Shown piece by piece: positions 1 to 11,557 of a DNA stretch of 64,000 bases (its first letter is position 1; the number at the start of each line of letters is the position of its first letter). Position numbers and translations under genes: made by a program. The stretch is from Antitrichia curtipendula. Taxonomy: Eukaryota > Streptophyta > Bryopsida > Hypnales > Leucodontaceae. The notes beneath the pieces were generated by a model that was not told where the DNA came from, did not search any database, and saw only the letters and a list, made by a program, of their open reading frames with translations. Location of the stretch: assembly GCA_951230915.1 (NCBI GenBank), contig OX579633.1:55814029-55878028 (forward strand), read 5' to 3'.

Positions 1-1493
1 CCATTTAGACATAATAGAGTGATTTTTTTTAAACCTTGAACTAAATAAAGTTTAAGGTTTAAGCTAGTTTTTATCTTAAAAAATCCCTAAGCAATTTAGA
101 GCCTCCAATCAAAAGTTATGGACAAAATTCAGAGAAGGTGTTTGAAAATGTCAAAAAAAAATTCCCTTCCAACCCCTTTTAGAACTTTGTCCATAACTTT
201 TGATCGGAGATTCAAAATCCCAAACGGATTTTGGGAGCTGAAACTTATCTTCATTTTTCTTAAATCAAAGTTTTTTGAGAAAAGTCATTCTACTATGCCC
301 AAATGAGGTCTGAAATTTCACTTTAAACACAATTCCTACTTTTGACTTAACTATGAGTGCTTGAAAAACTACAAATTCTAATTTACTTATCCCACATGGG
401 TTGTTCTACCTCCTACCACCCCGTGTATATATATAGCGTTGTCTTTCTCCATGAAAATCAAAAATAAGTTGTTGGTGGTATATGGTTACAATGCTTTACT
501 CACTGGATTCTTTGCCAACGACTTTTTCTACAAATATTTGTTGAATTGTATCTCTAATCGTAAAATTAACAAAAGAAAATGGAACATACCATAATGTATT
601 GCCACTATCCGTGTACCAAAGCTTACATTATGTGAGGATGAATTTCGTGGATGAGGCCTTCAGAGAGGAAAAGGCGACCTCTCTTAAGGCTACTAAATGT
701 TATGTCATTGGATTATTTTTGACATTTTTTATTTTTTCATAACTTGGTTAGAGTATAAGGTATGCAATAATCAGGGTTGTGGTGAATTATAATATTTGAA
801 CCTTGATTATCTAACTTTTTGTATTTGTATTTTGAACCATTGACAATCATCAGACATTTCAACTTCAAGCGAGCAACTATAGGAAAGAAACAATTTCGTA
901 AGCTAAGTTAAATGTAATCAAAGGATCCTTTCAGTTGTTCTAGAGCGGCCCTCTGGAGGCCTCAAAATACCTCTAATGGTTTTTGTGAAATAAATGACAA
1001 AACAATGTTTCTCATTCTAACTTTTTAAATTTTTGTTAAAATTGTTAGATAATTGACTTGAAATTCATTTCCAAAAACATTTTTAGTGGAAAAATTAAAT
1101 AACTGTTTCTAAAATTTTTTAGACTATTATTTATTTATTTTTTATTTATAAATATTCCAATATAGTAGGACTGATTTTGTTATATTTACCAATTCATTTT
1201 GAATTGAAACTCAAAAATTTGATTTAAAAGTTTAGTATTTTCATTCAACAATTATAATTTCAAGTTTTATGTATTTGTTACAGACTGACAGCCTCATATT
1301 TTGAATTCAAATTGTTGTTGTTTAGCAACATTCAAAGGTACTAGTTTACAGGCCAACTAGTGGATTGGGGCCATTTCTCTAAAACTCTATTTGCATTGGT
1401 GGTAGTTTTGTAATCAATAAAAATCTAATAGTAAACACTATTTCATTTGAATTAATTTAAAATTTAGTAAAAAAAATTTAATCATAAATACTA
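1..1493. other. AT-rich gene-free DNA
   Basis: Low-complexity AT-rich sequence with long A and T runs. I see no codon-like open frame, RNA gene or repeat that I can name before the mariner-like element at 1494. Confidence 0.6.
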
Positions 1494-2414
1494 CTCCCTC
1501 TTTCCCAAAATGATCTTCATGTTCAACAAATTGTCTTGGATTAAGATTGAAAATAACATTTTTTTTTAATCCCATTTTAAGATGTAAGTAGAGCTCTATG
1601 CACTCCTATTGTCCTGAAAATTTGAGTTTGGGAATAATTTCCAAATTGTAGTTATAGAGCACTGAAAAATGAAATTTTCTAGCCATTTTGAGAAGCACCG
1701 CTGGCCAATCCTTTGGCCAGTCTGGCATCGTTCCCGAACTCGTGTTGTTCTTGGCTTCTTGAGTTGTCATCATTCTGTTTTGAGCTCACAAAACATGAAA
1801 TCTGGAATAAAAATGATGTCGAAGAAGCTCAAAGTTAAGGTCACAGTCCATTTGTGAAGAGAGATGGGAAATTTTGGGAGACAGACTTGTTTGATTGTAA
1901 GGAAGTAAATTGAAACACTTTAAACTTGTAGGAGGAGTTTAAAGTAGGAGTAAGTGTTTTCAAAGGATTTTCACTGGAGATTTTTGCAATGCTTGATTTT
2001 TTTTTTATAAATAATATGGAAATTTAGGTGAATGACAATTCTTTTCGTTGAATTTTACGCAAATGTGAGCTTGCAAGAACCCCTCATGGGAATGTATTCT
2101 ATGCACCAGGAATGTTGAACTTGAAAGGTCTGTGCTTGGTCTACAATTTCTGCATGCCGACTTTTTTTTGTTGAGCTCTTGTTGTCAGTTTTGAAGTTTC
2201 TCTAGGTTTCTTTCGACTTTGATTCTGCACCACTTTTGACTTTTGATTATGTACCACATTGTTGTCATTGTAGATGTCAATTGACACTTCAAAATTCAGC
2301 TTTTGAAGTGTTAGTTTACGAACAGTACAACCCCTCCTTCCATGTCACTACAAGAAGATCATTTTGGGACAATAAATTCATGTCAATAGGAAGATCAGTT
2401 TGGGATGGAGGGAG
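1494..2414. mobile_element. Stowaway-like (Tc1/mariner) non-autonomous element
   Basis: The left end reads CTCCCTCTTTCCCAAAATGA and the right end, on the opposite strand, reads CTCCCTCCATCCCAAACTGA. Both continue with GATCTTC. A TA dinucleotide flanks each end (1492-1493 and 2415-2416). This is the classic plant Stowaway terminus (CTCCCTCCgTCCCAAA) with the TA duplication of the Tc1/mariner superfamily. At 921 bp it is longer than a typical Stowaway MITE, and I see no transposase reading frame. The right end carries a second subterminal copy of the CCCAAAATGATCTTC motif near 2352-2370. The termini and flanks are seen directly; the family assignment rests on established Stowaway consensus. Confidence 0.75.
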
Positions 2415-2734
2415 TACAAACTCTCAAAAGCTTACAGAATTTTAATTTTTTTTAAATTTAATTAATTGATAAATAGTCAAATTTCAAATTGAGTTGTTAA
2501 AAAATTCAAAAATTCAAAAATTTATGTGTACAACCTTTAATTTTTCAACTTCATCAATTTCATGAATTTACAAGCTTCAAAAATTGAAAAATAAAAAAAT
2601 TGTTGATTAGCTGGATTTAAATTTTTGAAATTTGAAAATATTCAATATTTTATAATTCTAGAATTTAAATATTCAAAATTTCAAATAAAATCAGATCATA
2701 TAACTTCAAACATTTGGACATCATTATTAAGGTT
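2415..2734. other. AT-rich spacer
   Basis: AT-rich DNA between two elements. No gene or named feature seen. Confidence 0.5.
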
Positions 2735-2944
2735 GAACCACCCATTCTCGATCAGGGACCTAATTGCGATCAAATGTGAAGACCGTATTCATTTTAGAAC
2801 TTAAATGTTCTTACACCATAGATAGTTTAAGGTTTTGGTCAACAAACCATAAGCTATCTATGGTGTAAGAACATTTAAGTTCTAAAATGAATACGGTCTT
2901 TACATTTGATTGCATTTAGGTCCCTGATTGAGAATGGGTGGTTC
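2735..2944. repeat. 210-bp near-perfect foldback (hairpin) element
   Basis: The arms start GAACCACCCATTCTC and pair over about 90 bp with only a few mismatches, closing on a small loop around 2835-2855. The size and arm length fit a foldback MITE or an inverted duplication. I could not find a convincing target-site duplication, so the superfamily is unknown. If transcribed it would form a long double-stranded RNA and be a source of small RNAs. Confidence 0.75.
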
Positions 2945-3844
2945 TACTATAATATGAAGAACATTCAAGCCTTATTGTTGAACCAACAGTACATTAGGTT
3001 GGTACCTATTGTTGGTTGGTATTGTTGAACAGATACTACCATTAGGTTGGTACATTTACTAATTAATTATTTTTCTTTGGAAAAATGGCTTAGTGCTAAA
3101 ATAGTTGTTGTTGTTGTTTTGCAATATTAAATCTCTACACAAAAAATGTTTTTGGAAATATATTTTTCTAAAAAAATTGGCATCTAATTGTATAATTATT
3201 TTCCACCAAATTTGTCATGTAATTACATTATTCCTTTGATTTCTATATGACATGTAGAAATCAATTATTTTTTAGACCTTTGAGGTTCTACATGACTTGT
3301 GATTCCTCTTTGCACAACTTTAAATCACTTTTTTTCCTTGTCGTTAGGTTGTTGAGTTTTGTTGTGTTTTATATGTGAAATAATAAGAAAATACTATTGA
3401 AATTTTTTATATTTTTGAAATATGGCCAATAGTGTAAAAGTTTATGATTAATTATAGATTCTTCATAGGCATTAAAAGATGGGGTTATAGAAACATGTGT
3501 GTCATTGTGTCGTGCTTTCAATGAATGTCAAAATACTTTAGATTGATTCAAACTATGTGATTACATCTTTGAAAATAACCATTAAAAACTTCTAAACTTT
3601 TAATATAGTTTCTAAATGGATACATACATAGATGTGGACTTTGAAGTATATAAAAGTAGTTGTAGGCCCATCATTTTAAGGTTAACCATATGTAAGCAAA
3701 CTAGTTAGATCCTTGCAAATCACAAGTTTAGAAGATGTTGTAAGTGCATTGGTTGTAGAATTGTAAACAAAAAATCTTACATGTTGCTCATTGTAGTGAT
3801 GAAATTCCATACAAAGTGATAAAAGGTGACATTTTGAAAAAAAA
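2945..3844. other. AT-rich gene-free DNA
   Basis: AT-rich sequence without a supported gene. It holds short direct repeats (for example around 2990-3060, the GGTTGGTA motif) but nothing that I can name. Confidence 0.5.
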
Positions 3845-4160
3845 ATAGCATTACAAAAAATATGAGGCCTCAACAAGGCCGTGAGTGCTGATTTTCGGGA
3901 CCCGCGGGTGATATTATGGAAAAAAAAAAAAAAAAAAAAAAATCTTTTTTTTTTTGAAAAAAAATAACTTTTTTTTTTTTTTTTTTTCCCGAAAAAAAAA
4001 ATTAAAAAGTGACGTCACGCTGATGTGGCGCTGACGTCAGCGCTGGCGTGGAACTTCGACCACGTCAGAATTTCAGTTTTTGGAAAAAAACTCCGTAGTA
4101 TCACTACGGGGGTCCAGGCTTAACGGCCTTCCGGAGGCCTCATATTTTTTGTAATGCTAT
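3845..4160. mobile_element. Foldback element with 27-bp perfect terminal inverted repeats
   Basis: Positions 3845-3871 and 4134-4160 are perfect inverted repeats (ATAGCATTACAAAAAATATG...). The inside is strikingly bipartite. A poly-A tract at about 3919-3941 faces a poly-T tract at about 3967-3987, followed by a GC-rich block at 4007-4070 with repeated TGACGTCA-type palindromes and the word GGCGCTGACGTCAGCGC. No coding sequence and no clear target duplication are seen. It is probably a non-autonomous DNA transposon of unknown superfamily. Confidence 0.65.
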
Positions 4161-6950
4161 GAATTATTTTTATTGTTTTTGCACTTCATTGCATTTTGGA
4201 TTGTTCACTAACATGCATATTGTTTTTTTCATCATTTTGAGGATGCAAATGCTTAAAAACTTTTCAACAACTACATGCATAATCTGGTAAAGTGCCATGA
4301 AAGAAGGATCTACTTAGTAGTGATTTCAAATTGATTTGTGTTGAATATCATCTGCAAAGTTGTTGAAATTGCATCTTAGTCATGAGATCACAAATGCTAA
4401 GTACAAATAAATTATAACTTTTGCAATATTCATAAGTTCGTACAAGACAAAGCTTGACGTGTCACTTAAAACCTATCCAAATGGGTAAGATCACATATTA
4501 GTCAATGAAAGGCTTGAGGAGGTCTTTCATGAGACTAATTTTGAACTTTTAATTCCATTTTGTTCTTTTTCCTTTACCAATTTGGAGGCTAATGTTACAC
4601 GCTTCTTCTTTAGTTGCATAGTGTAAAAAGACTTTGGTAGTTAATCTTAAAAGGATGTTGAAGCCCAAAGTGGTTGATGGATGACTTTCAAGATTACTAT
4701 AGCAAATAAGAATGTACCTATTGGTCAATAACTTGGATCATTTGTGGCAAAGTACCTTAATGATAGGTCTCAAAATCATAGGATTAAGGAACCCCTTCAT
4801 TTCCCCAAATCAAATTTTCATCAAATATTTTTTATCTCAACTTCAAAAAATTACCTAAAATATTGGTTTATTTGGCACAAATTTTTTTCTAAACACTTGT
4901 ATATTGATTCTCTATATGCAATGAAGACCCCTTCATTTCAAAGAAAACAAGTAGCTACACTATGATTTGATCTATCTATACAAAATTGATACGCTTTTCA
5001 AATAAAGTACCTACAATAAGAGGTCTATAAAGTGCACAGGCTCTAAAAGCGTCCTCTAATCCAAAAATACATGATTCTTATTCATTGCATTGGCAATGTA
5101 CAAATAATATACTTTTCTAGAAGTAGACACTTTTAGTGACCACTAAGTTTCAACTTCTAAAATTTGCAGTTTATTCCACAAAGCTCCAAAAGTATGAAAC
5201 AACTTGTATTAGATTCCATTTCCATTTTTCTTTCAAGAAAAATTTACTTGAAAAACATTTCAAGAAGTCTAACTTTCCCAAATTAATTATTAGCTCTTAA
5301 ATGGGCACTTTATGAACCTCCTACCTTAGAGCATCCACAATCCATAATTGGGAATACTTAGGGATAATATTGGAACTTTCAAGTAGAAATCCACAAACCT
5401 CATTTTGTTCTAGTGACTTTTCAGAAAAAATTGACTCAATGCTAGGCCGTCAATTCAAACCTTCTTCAAATGGATTTTTCCACATCATAAAAAAAAAAAG
5501 AGGAAAAGATTCTATATTAAAAAAAAATTCATGCAAAAAAGGGAAGGTTCAATTATTGATATACATAAGAATGCTTGGAAAGGTATGACAATTACAAACT
5601 TCCTATTGTGAGCCAAGTTGCAAGATCTTTCATATTTCACCAACTTGTCGAGTTTGGGAAGGAGAGTGAGGGACCCAGGAATAAAGAAAAATCAATACCA
5701 ATTGCATTAAATAGTGTTTTTTTGGAGTTACTCTTTCATTTTCCATTAGAGCATGATCACTCTTCCATGCTAAGGGTTCGATACTCTTCAAATGTGAATG
5801 AAAAGCACTATGACCCTTCACAATTTTCTCTTGACACTCAAGCTTGCCTTGGCATGTCAAAGAATGGCCCTTGAAATCACTATTCATCCTAAATTTAGTT
5901 GTTTTATCCTTTACTATACTTGATGAATGTTTACTCGACTATTCCTAAGTGGTATTTGGTGAGCAATGATAAGGGACAAGAAAACTGAAGGCCCTTCAAA
6001 ATTACATGGAAAATTTGAGAGTGTCAATTTTGGTGAGTAAAGATGGCCATGCTCTTATAGTCTAGGAAGCGTATTCCATTTGAGATGCTTTTACTCAAAC
6101 TTCCTCACAAAAAACTTCCTCACACATAATTTCTATCAATTGATTGGCTTCTATTGATGCCAAAAAATTAAAAATTAAATTAAAGACCCCTTCATTTGTT
6201 TTTTTGTTTTGTTTTTTGAAATGGAAATGTACTCCTAATCTTGTAATCAATATTTTTGGTCTTATCTTCCAACATACCAACTGCCAAACCTGTCAAGCAA
6301 GCTATTAATATAATTTTGGACAATGGATTTTGCCTCTCTACAAATAACCTTTTTTGTTTTTGTTAGTCTATTTTGGAGCCATGATTTGGAATATAATTAA
6401 TCTGAGACACTCTCGTTGTGCTGCATATATTGTATGTCTACCAACTACGATACGGTTCCCAGTACTAGGGAACTGTATTCGATATAGGAAGGTAAATGGG
6501 ATCCTTTAATTATGATTGTTTAACTTTGACTATGAAATTTAAAAAAAATATATTATAAATGTATTTTTTATAATCAACAAAAAGTGTGTAGACATCACCA
6601 TTCAACAATAGTAAAACTTCTAAAGTAACTACAACTAAAATTGCACAAATAAGCAATTCAGCATGGTTCCCATTATTATATTGGAAAACTTTTTGTGGGG
6701 TTGTGTTGGTAGTGAAAAGGGGATTCTAAATTCTTTTAAAATGCATTTTTTGGACATTGTATGAATAAACTATGAATTTTCAAAGTGTTGAAAATAAGTG
6801 TACCTAAAAGCAATCACAAACTCTCATGAATAGTGGGAGTACATTTTAGGCAAGAATCTCTAGTGTGCGGTTTTAGATAGCGTGTCATATTAGGTGTAGT
6901 TACCTTAATAATCTTCGCTCTCTCAAGTAATAAACCTCTAGGATGTAATA
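4161..6950. other. AT-rich gene-free DNA
   Basis: About 2.8 kb with only short open frames, none with a recognisable domain or codon bias. The overlapping frames at 5575-5887 on both strands look fortuitous. No RNA gene seen. Confidence 0.5.
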
Positions 6951-7178
6951 TTAACCCATAAATGCCGCCGAGGAAGTTTTCTCGTTGATGAATGACAAAA
7001 AATCTCTCCTAGTAGGACAAAAGTGCAACTATTCATCCTCCCAATTTCATGTGAAAAGGGAAGATCATCTACAGTAGTTTTTTTCTAATGGGTGCGTTTG
7101 TATTATTTTAATCCAACAATTCACACGATGACAAAACATATGATTTCTGCGGCTATGAGCCCGTCATTTAAGGGTTAA
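6951..7178. mobile_element. TTAA-bounded piggyBac-type MITE (A)
   Basis: The left end is TTAACCCATAAATGCCGCC and the right end on the other strand is TTAACCCTTAAATGACGGG. The TTAA target plus terminal CCC is the hallmark of piggyBac-superfamily elements. The 228-bp interior has no coding capacity. Similar termini recur at 9010, 21164, 40394 and 50203 in this window. Confidence 0.65.
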
Positions 7179-7396
7179 TAAATGGTCCCCGACCGGGCTA
7201 CAAACATAATGTAGCAAGTGAGAGCCGATTAAAGTAATTGAAAATTGGCTTTTGAACAAGCTTGATTGTCTTCATTGTGTGCTTCATTCGTTGAACAGGA
7301 GCCACCTGTACAGCTTGGGGCCCGGGTTGGGGCCTAGATCTAGGAGGTACTTGCTGTAGCCCATCCTCCACCACTTCTTGTAGAGCTAGGCTGTGT

Positions 7397-7694
7397 ACAC
7401 TAACAACTATATTTAGTGTTAGCAACACTATTTACGAACCATGGCACTAAATATCATTAAACCTACTAAAGTAAGTAACATTAAATGTAATTTCTAACAC
7501 TAAATACACTCTATGATAAATCTGAAATCTGAGATCTGAAATCTGAGATTTGAAATCTGAAATCTGAGAAGGCGAAGGCTACTCATTCAAGTCTAACACT
7601 ACACTAATTACTGCAAAGTTCAGATTTAGTGTTGGGTGGGGTAGGCTGGTAATTACACTAAATGCAATCCAACACTAAAAATAGTTTTTAGTGT
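7397..7694. mobile_element. MITE with ACACTAA termini
   Basis: The left end (ACACTAACAACTATATTTAG) and the right end read on the minus strand (ACACTAAAAACTATTTTTAG) form an imperfect inverted repeat of about 25 bp. The interior has several more ACACTAAA/TTTAGTGT words, the subterminal-repeat style of CACTA-like elements. A close relative of these termini bounds the insertion in the gag gene at 62520-62974. The target duplication is unclear here. Confidence 0.5.
7524..7569. repeat. Short tandem repeat (TGAAATC/TGAGATC)
   Basis: About six imperfect copies of an 8- to 16-base unit built on AATCTGAGATCTGAA lie inside the ACACTAA MITE. Confidence 0.7.
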
Positions 7695-7816
7695 AGTGAT
7701 TGCGAAGAGTTTATTCATGCAACAACCCTCCCTATTTGTGATGACCTCTCTCATCTCATGTGTTAGACCAGTTTCGGCCCCCTTCCTTATTTAGAAGTTC
7801 TACTTGTACAGAGATT

Positions 7817-8110
7817 TGTAACCTCTAAAAGACCAAGGCCATTTTTTTGTTCAAAAACACTCAAAACTGTCATTTCTGTTGCGTTCACCTAAGCAAACAA
7901 AAAATAATTTTCTTAGAATCTTAACATAGGATCTTGTGCTTTACTTGTCTGAGAACATGTGGTAAAAAATTTATGAAGTTTGACCATACAAATTGGAAGA
8001 TATTAGCATTCAAAGTTGGAAAAAAAATTAATTTTGAATGTTGGCTTGCAACACCAAATGACTTTAACTGCCATTTGTGGATTTTTTTTGCATTGTAGAC
8101 TTCGAATTAA
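7817..8110. mobile_element. Ancient diverged relative of TTAA element D
   Basis: From the word GTAACCTCTAAAAGACCAAGGCC onward this region runs parallel to 40394-40700. It shares GACCA.GGCC, TTTTTTG.CAAAA, TGTCATTTCT, TAGGATCTT and TTTGACT.TA in the same order. The left TTAA has decayed to TGTAA. This is a degraded copy of the same non-autonomous piggyBac-type family; I could not place the right end. Confidence 0.4.
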
Positions 8111-8787
8111 AAAAACCCTGTGCTAAAGAATAATAAGAATTGAATAGATGATCTAGAATTTTTTTTTTTAATTTCACAATTTTCACATTATTCTTTACGA
8201 CTACTTTTACCTATTGAAGATATTTCAAAATAATTGTTTTTTTTTGTCATAATTACTAATTTATAATTGCTTATTAGTTTAAAAGTTATTACAATTATAA
8301 TGATTTATAAAATTAATAAAGATTTTTTACATTGATGTATAATAAGTAGTCTCATATAATTAAAAAAATCACTAAAATCCAAATATGATTTAAAAGGCTA
8401 AATTGAGCTTATAAAATGAAGTTTGACCATATGGTAAAGAACTAGTCCTTTGAAGATTTAAACAATTATGAGACAAACATGGTTGACAAAAATAAAATAA
8501 AATAAACTATGTCATATGGTCAAATTCACTTTGTGAATATGAGTGACAACAAAGCCCAAGTGAAGTATTTTGATGATATACAAAAAATAGTTTCTTAGTT
8601 TAGTGTTTGTGACAGGACAATAGTCATTCAATGTGTTAAAGCCTCAATTATAACATTGAAGCCAAACACTTTAGTTCATTTTATTTATTTTAATTTAGAA
8701 ATTCAAATATTGATATCAATTCATACTATAATAATTAAAAAGCTACATCTTTGCCAACAATCATATTGATATCTATATCCATATGTG
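8111..8787. other. AT-rich gene-free DNA
   Basis: AT-rich sequence with poly-T and poly-A runs. No gene or named element seen. Confidence 0.5.
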
Positions 8788-8859
8788 TATCCCTTCAGAA
8801 GCATTAACCAACCCATATATACATATATATATATATTGGTTGATGCTTCTGAAGGGATA
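8788..8859. repeat. Short perfect-arm hairpin with AT loop
   Basis: The arms TATCCCTTCAGAAGCATTAA (8788-8811) and their complement (8836-8859) pair over 24 bp with one mismatch. The loop is an alternating TA/CA stretch. TA dinucleotides lie at both arm ends, compatible with a tiny mariner-type MITE. A small-RNA hairpin is an alternative. Confidence 0.6.
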
Positions 8860-9009
8860 GTATTGGTAAGTGACAATTTTACACATTTTTATGCTCTATA
8901 TATCAAAAGTCATTGTATAGTCCTATAAACTCATAGTTTCACCATTAAAAAATTGAGCAAGAACTTCCAATTGTTGTCTTTTGTTCCTTTTTGCAATTAC
9001 TATCACTGA

Positions 9010-10122
9010 TTGAACCCTTAAATGCCAGCGCGGACGTTTTGAGTCAGATGGATGACGAATAAATGGATTGCTGAACGAATGAAATCCGTTTTTCATCCAA
9101 TTTTTTTGGGGAAGTGACTGCCAACTTCTTCCACTTCATGCAAGGCACAAAACTGCCTCATTCAATGCATCATTATTTTTAGGCAGACTAGAATGTCAGA
9201 AGATTACTGTGAAATTGTCATCCACGGTATTAGGCCATATGCTGCCCAATTCAAAATTTCTTAGAGGGTAATATGCACTGTTCACTTTCGCAGTTGCCAG
9301 CTGCAATTTTTCATTTAGTGCTCCGCTAGACCGAACGTTGTAGCGGGCAGTTTCATGTCCAGAGGACGTGAACATGGAAGTTGGCACTGTTTGAAGTCGT
9401 CTTCGAACACGAGCGCCCTCCGAGAAGCAAGGCTAATGAAGATGACTTCGCAGTTTTTATCATTGTTTGTGTTTGTTGCAGTTGAACGACATTCTGAGAA
9501 CCTCTAACTACATGTAACTGGTCGCTTCCTGTACGTGTTTGCGAATCAATCTTACGTTATGTTCAGTTGTCGTATTTTATCCTGCTGTAGGGATGAGAAT
9601 AGAATGGTACACATGACGATCACATTGTGAGATTACCATAGAGCATTGAATTCTGATGTACAACAAGAAACTCATCAGATTTAAAACCTCAGACTACCAT
9701 GTCTGAGCAATCTTGTTAAGATTTAGAAGAAGCAGTTGAGAAACCTTGTGTAGTGTTTGGCACATCGAGAAGCTATGTCGTTACAAGCGAAGGAGAAGAT
9801 AAGGACTTCGAGCTCTGAGTTCGACCAACAGGCGAGAGATGTCTCCACAACTGTAGCTAGCAGTTACTTTGAGCATCGACAGAGTTCCTCTTGACAGCTT
9901 GGGAATGCACTGTACAGAAACGTGTGAGAAGCTCATTAGAGTGCTACGACGCGACCGTATGCACTGTTCACGCACACTCGATGGCCGGGCTGCCCGAGAA
10001 CACCATTCCCTTAACACTGTAGTCAGCGCTGGAATAGTGCACATTGCTGCGGTTTGCAACGAAGTCGCACTGTTGGCAGCCCGCATATTTCCACGGTGAC
10101 CCGCCCGGCGTTCAAGGATTAA
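9010..10122. mobile_element. Candidate TTAA-bounded element (B), degenerate
   Basis: The left end is TTGAACCCTTAAATGCCAGC (TTAA decayed to TTGA). The right end read on the minus strand is TTAATCCTTGAACGCCGGGC. The two termini match each other and the other piggyBac-type ends with small gaps. The interior is more GC-rich than its surroundings. It has overlapping open frames on both strands, the longest 156 codons on the minus strand at 9781-10251, none recognisable. Confidence 0.4.
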
Positions 10123-10298
10123 TTTGAGCTTAGGAAAAAAAAAAGAGAACGCGAGGTAGGGGACTGATACCGGTACCCGTAAAGAGAATAATCGGAAATT
10201 AGTCCCCGAATTTCTAGAGGATCTGGGTTGGACCTCAAACATAGCACGCACCCAGAGAAAGGCCTTGTGAAGTCAAGTCCCTTAGCGGACCCTCCGCC

Positions 10299-10452
10299 CC
10301 TCGGCACTAAGTCCCAGTCGATTTTAAGGAAACGCCGGGCAGGCATGGCCTGCCCGGCCAAAAAATATAAAAGGAGCCCCCTGTATTGAACCGATTTTTC
10401 CTACGGGCAGGGGCAGGCAGGCGTTTCCTTAAAATCGACTGGGACTTAGCGG
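10299..10452. mobile_element. Small MULE-like foldback element
   Basis: The arms at 10307-10336 and 10420-10449 are a perfect 30-bp inverted repeat starting CTAAGTCCCAGTCGATTTTA. The outer left end CCTCGGCACTAAGTCCC is the same as the terminus of the 3-kb MULE at 19903, so this is a small deletion derivative or MITE of that family. An inner palindrome (GGGCAGGCATGGCCTGCCC) lies next to the left arm. The right outer end has lost the last bases of the terminus. Confidence 0.65.
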
Positions 10453-11557
10453 CCTTATAGTCCATTCTCACCTGGCTTTACGGAGCTTCGGTGGTAAGGG
10501 CTAAGAGTCCTGCGTTCTTTCCGGGAAAAGTGGATTATTAGGGTTTTTTATTTTCTGTGAAAAAGCGATTTGGATGGATGTACGTAGGACTGGGCCGTTC
10601 ACATCAGCGCACTACGTGATTGGTGGGATTCGCATAATCTGCCAGGTCGGCCGATAAGACAACCATGTCTTTGTGGGTGGTCACACCGAAAAAGCTTTTA
10701 CGAGAATTTCTCTTTCACTGCTCTCCGTCACATCCTTCGAATCACCTCCTGCTTTTTGAAGACAAACACCGAAGTTCCTCGATGTAGTTTCATTCCACCT
10801 GCATTTTGTTATCAACCAGTTCGAATGTTTAGAGCTTTGTAATTTTGTTCTTGGTTTCACATTCTACAGAAGCGTTGGTTTCGGGGTTTGGAGCATGCTC
10901 CGACTACTGCTGTGGCAATTGCTGCTTTCGAATTTTGGCTTCCACGCGACATAGTTCCGCTCTTCTTCTACATCTACGGACTCTGCTTTGATAATTGTGA
11001 TCGCTGTTTTTTTCTCTACGTTGAGAAATTGTGCGTTCTCAAAGATACACAGACTACTTGCCGATACAGTTGACACGACAGAGTTTTCGGTGCAAAAAAC
11101 TGTTTTGCCATTCCTTCCCGCTGCCTTTGGAATTCACCATTTCCATTCCGAATTCTTCTTCGAAATCACAGGTGCGTCTTCGCTGCGCTTTCTGATTTTC
11201 TGTTTATCAGTCACGTTTGCTTCATTTTTTTATTAGCCATTCCGTCGTCTACGTCATCCAATGCTATGTAAATGATGAATACCGAATGCGGAAGCTCCGT
11301 CTCTTGCACAATCAGTTCTCTTTTAGACATACGGCTTCTTCTCATTGCTTGTGCCTGTGACACCTTCAAATTCTACCCATCAGCTTCTGTCAAAATTTGT
11401 TGTGGTCTACAGTACGGTTGATGTTCTTCTAGGGTTTCAACACTTGCCCCAACTCTATTGCTGCTTCAATGTCATGCTTCAATAGATGCAATGCCATCAA
11501 TTTTCTGAAAGCCTCTTCTTCTGTGTTTTTGTAGGGATCAGAAACAACTTCGGTACC

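Noticed and set aside
5765..5790. GGGTTCGATA word as a tRNA T-arm
   Set aside because: No matching acceptor stem, D-arm or anticodon arm at the right spacing.
5575..5887. Overlapping open frames on both strands (99 and 85 codons)
   Set aside because: No domain, no splice context, AT-rich surroundings; probably chance.
9781..10251. 156-codon minus-strand frame
   Set aside because: It crosses the right end of a degenerate TTAA element and has overlapping open frames on both strands. There is no domain, so it is not called as a gene.
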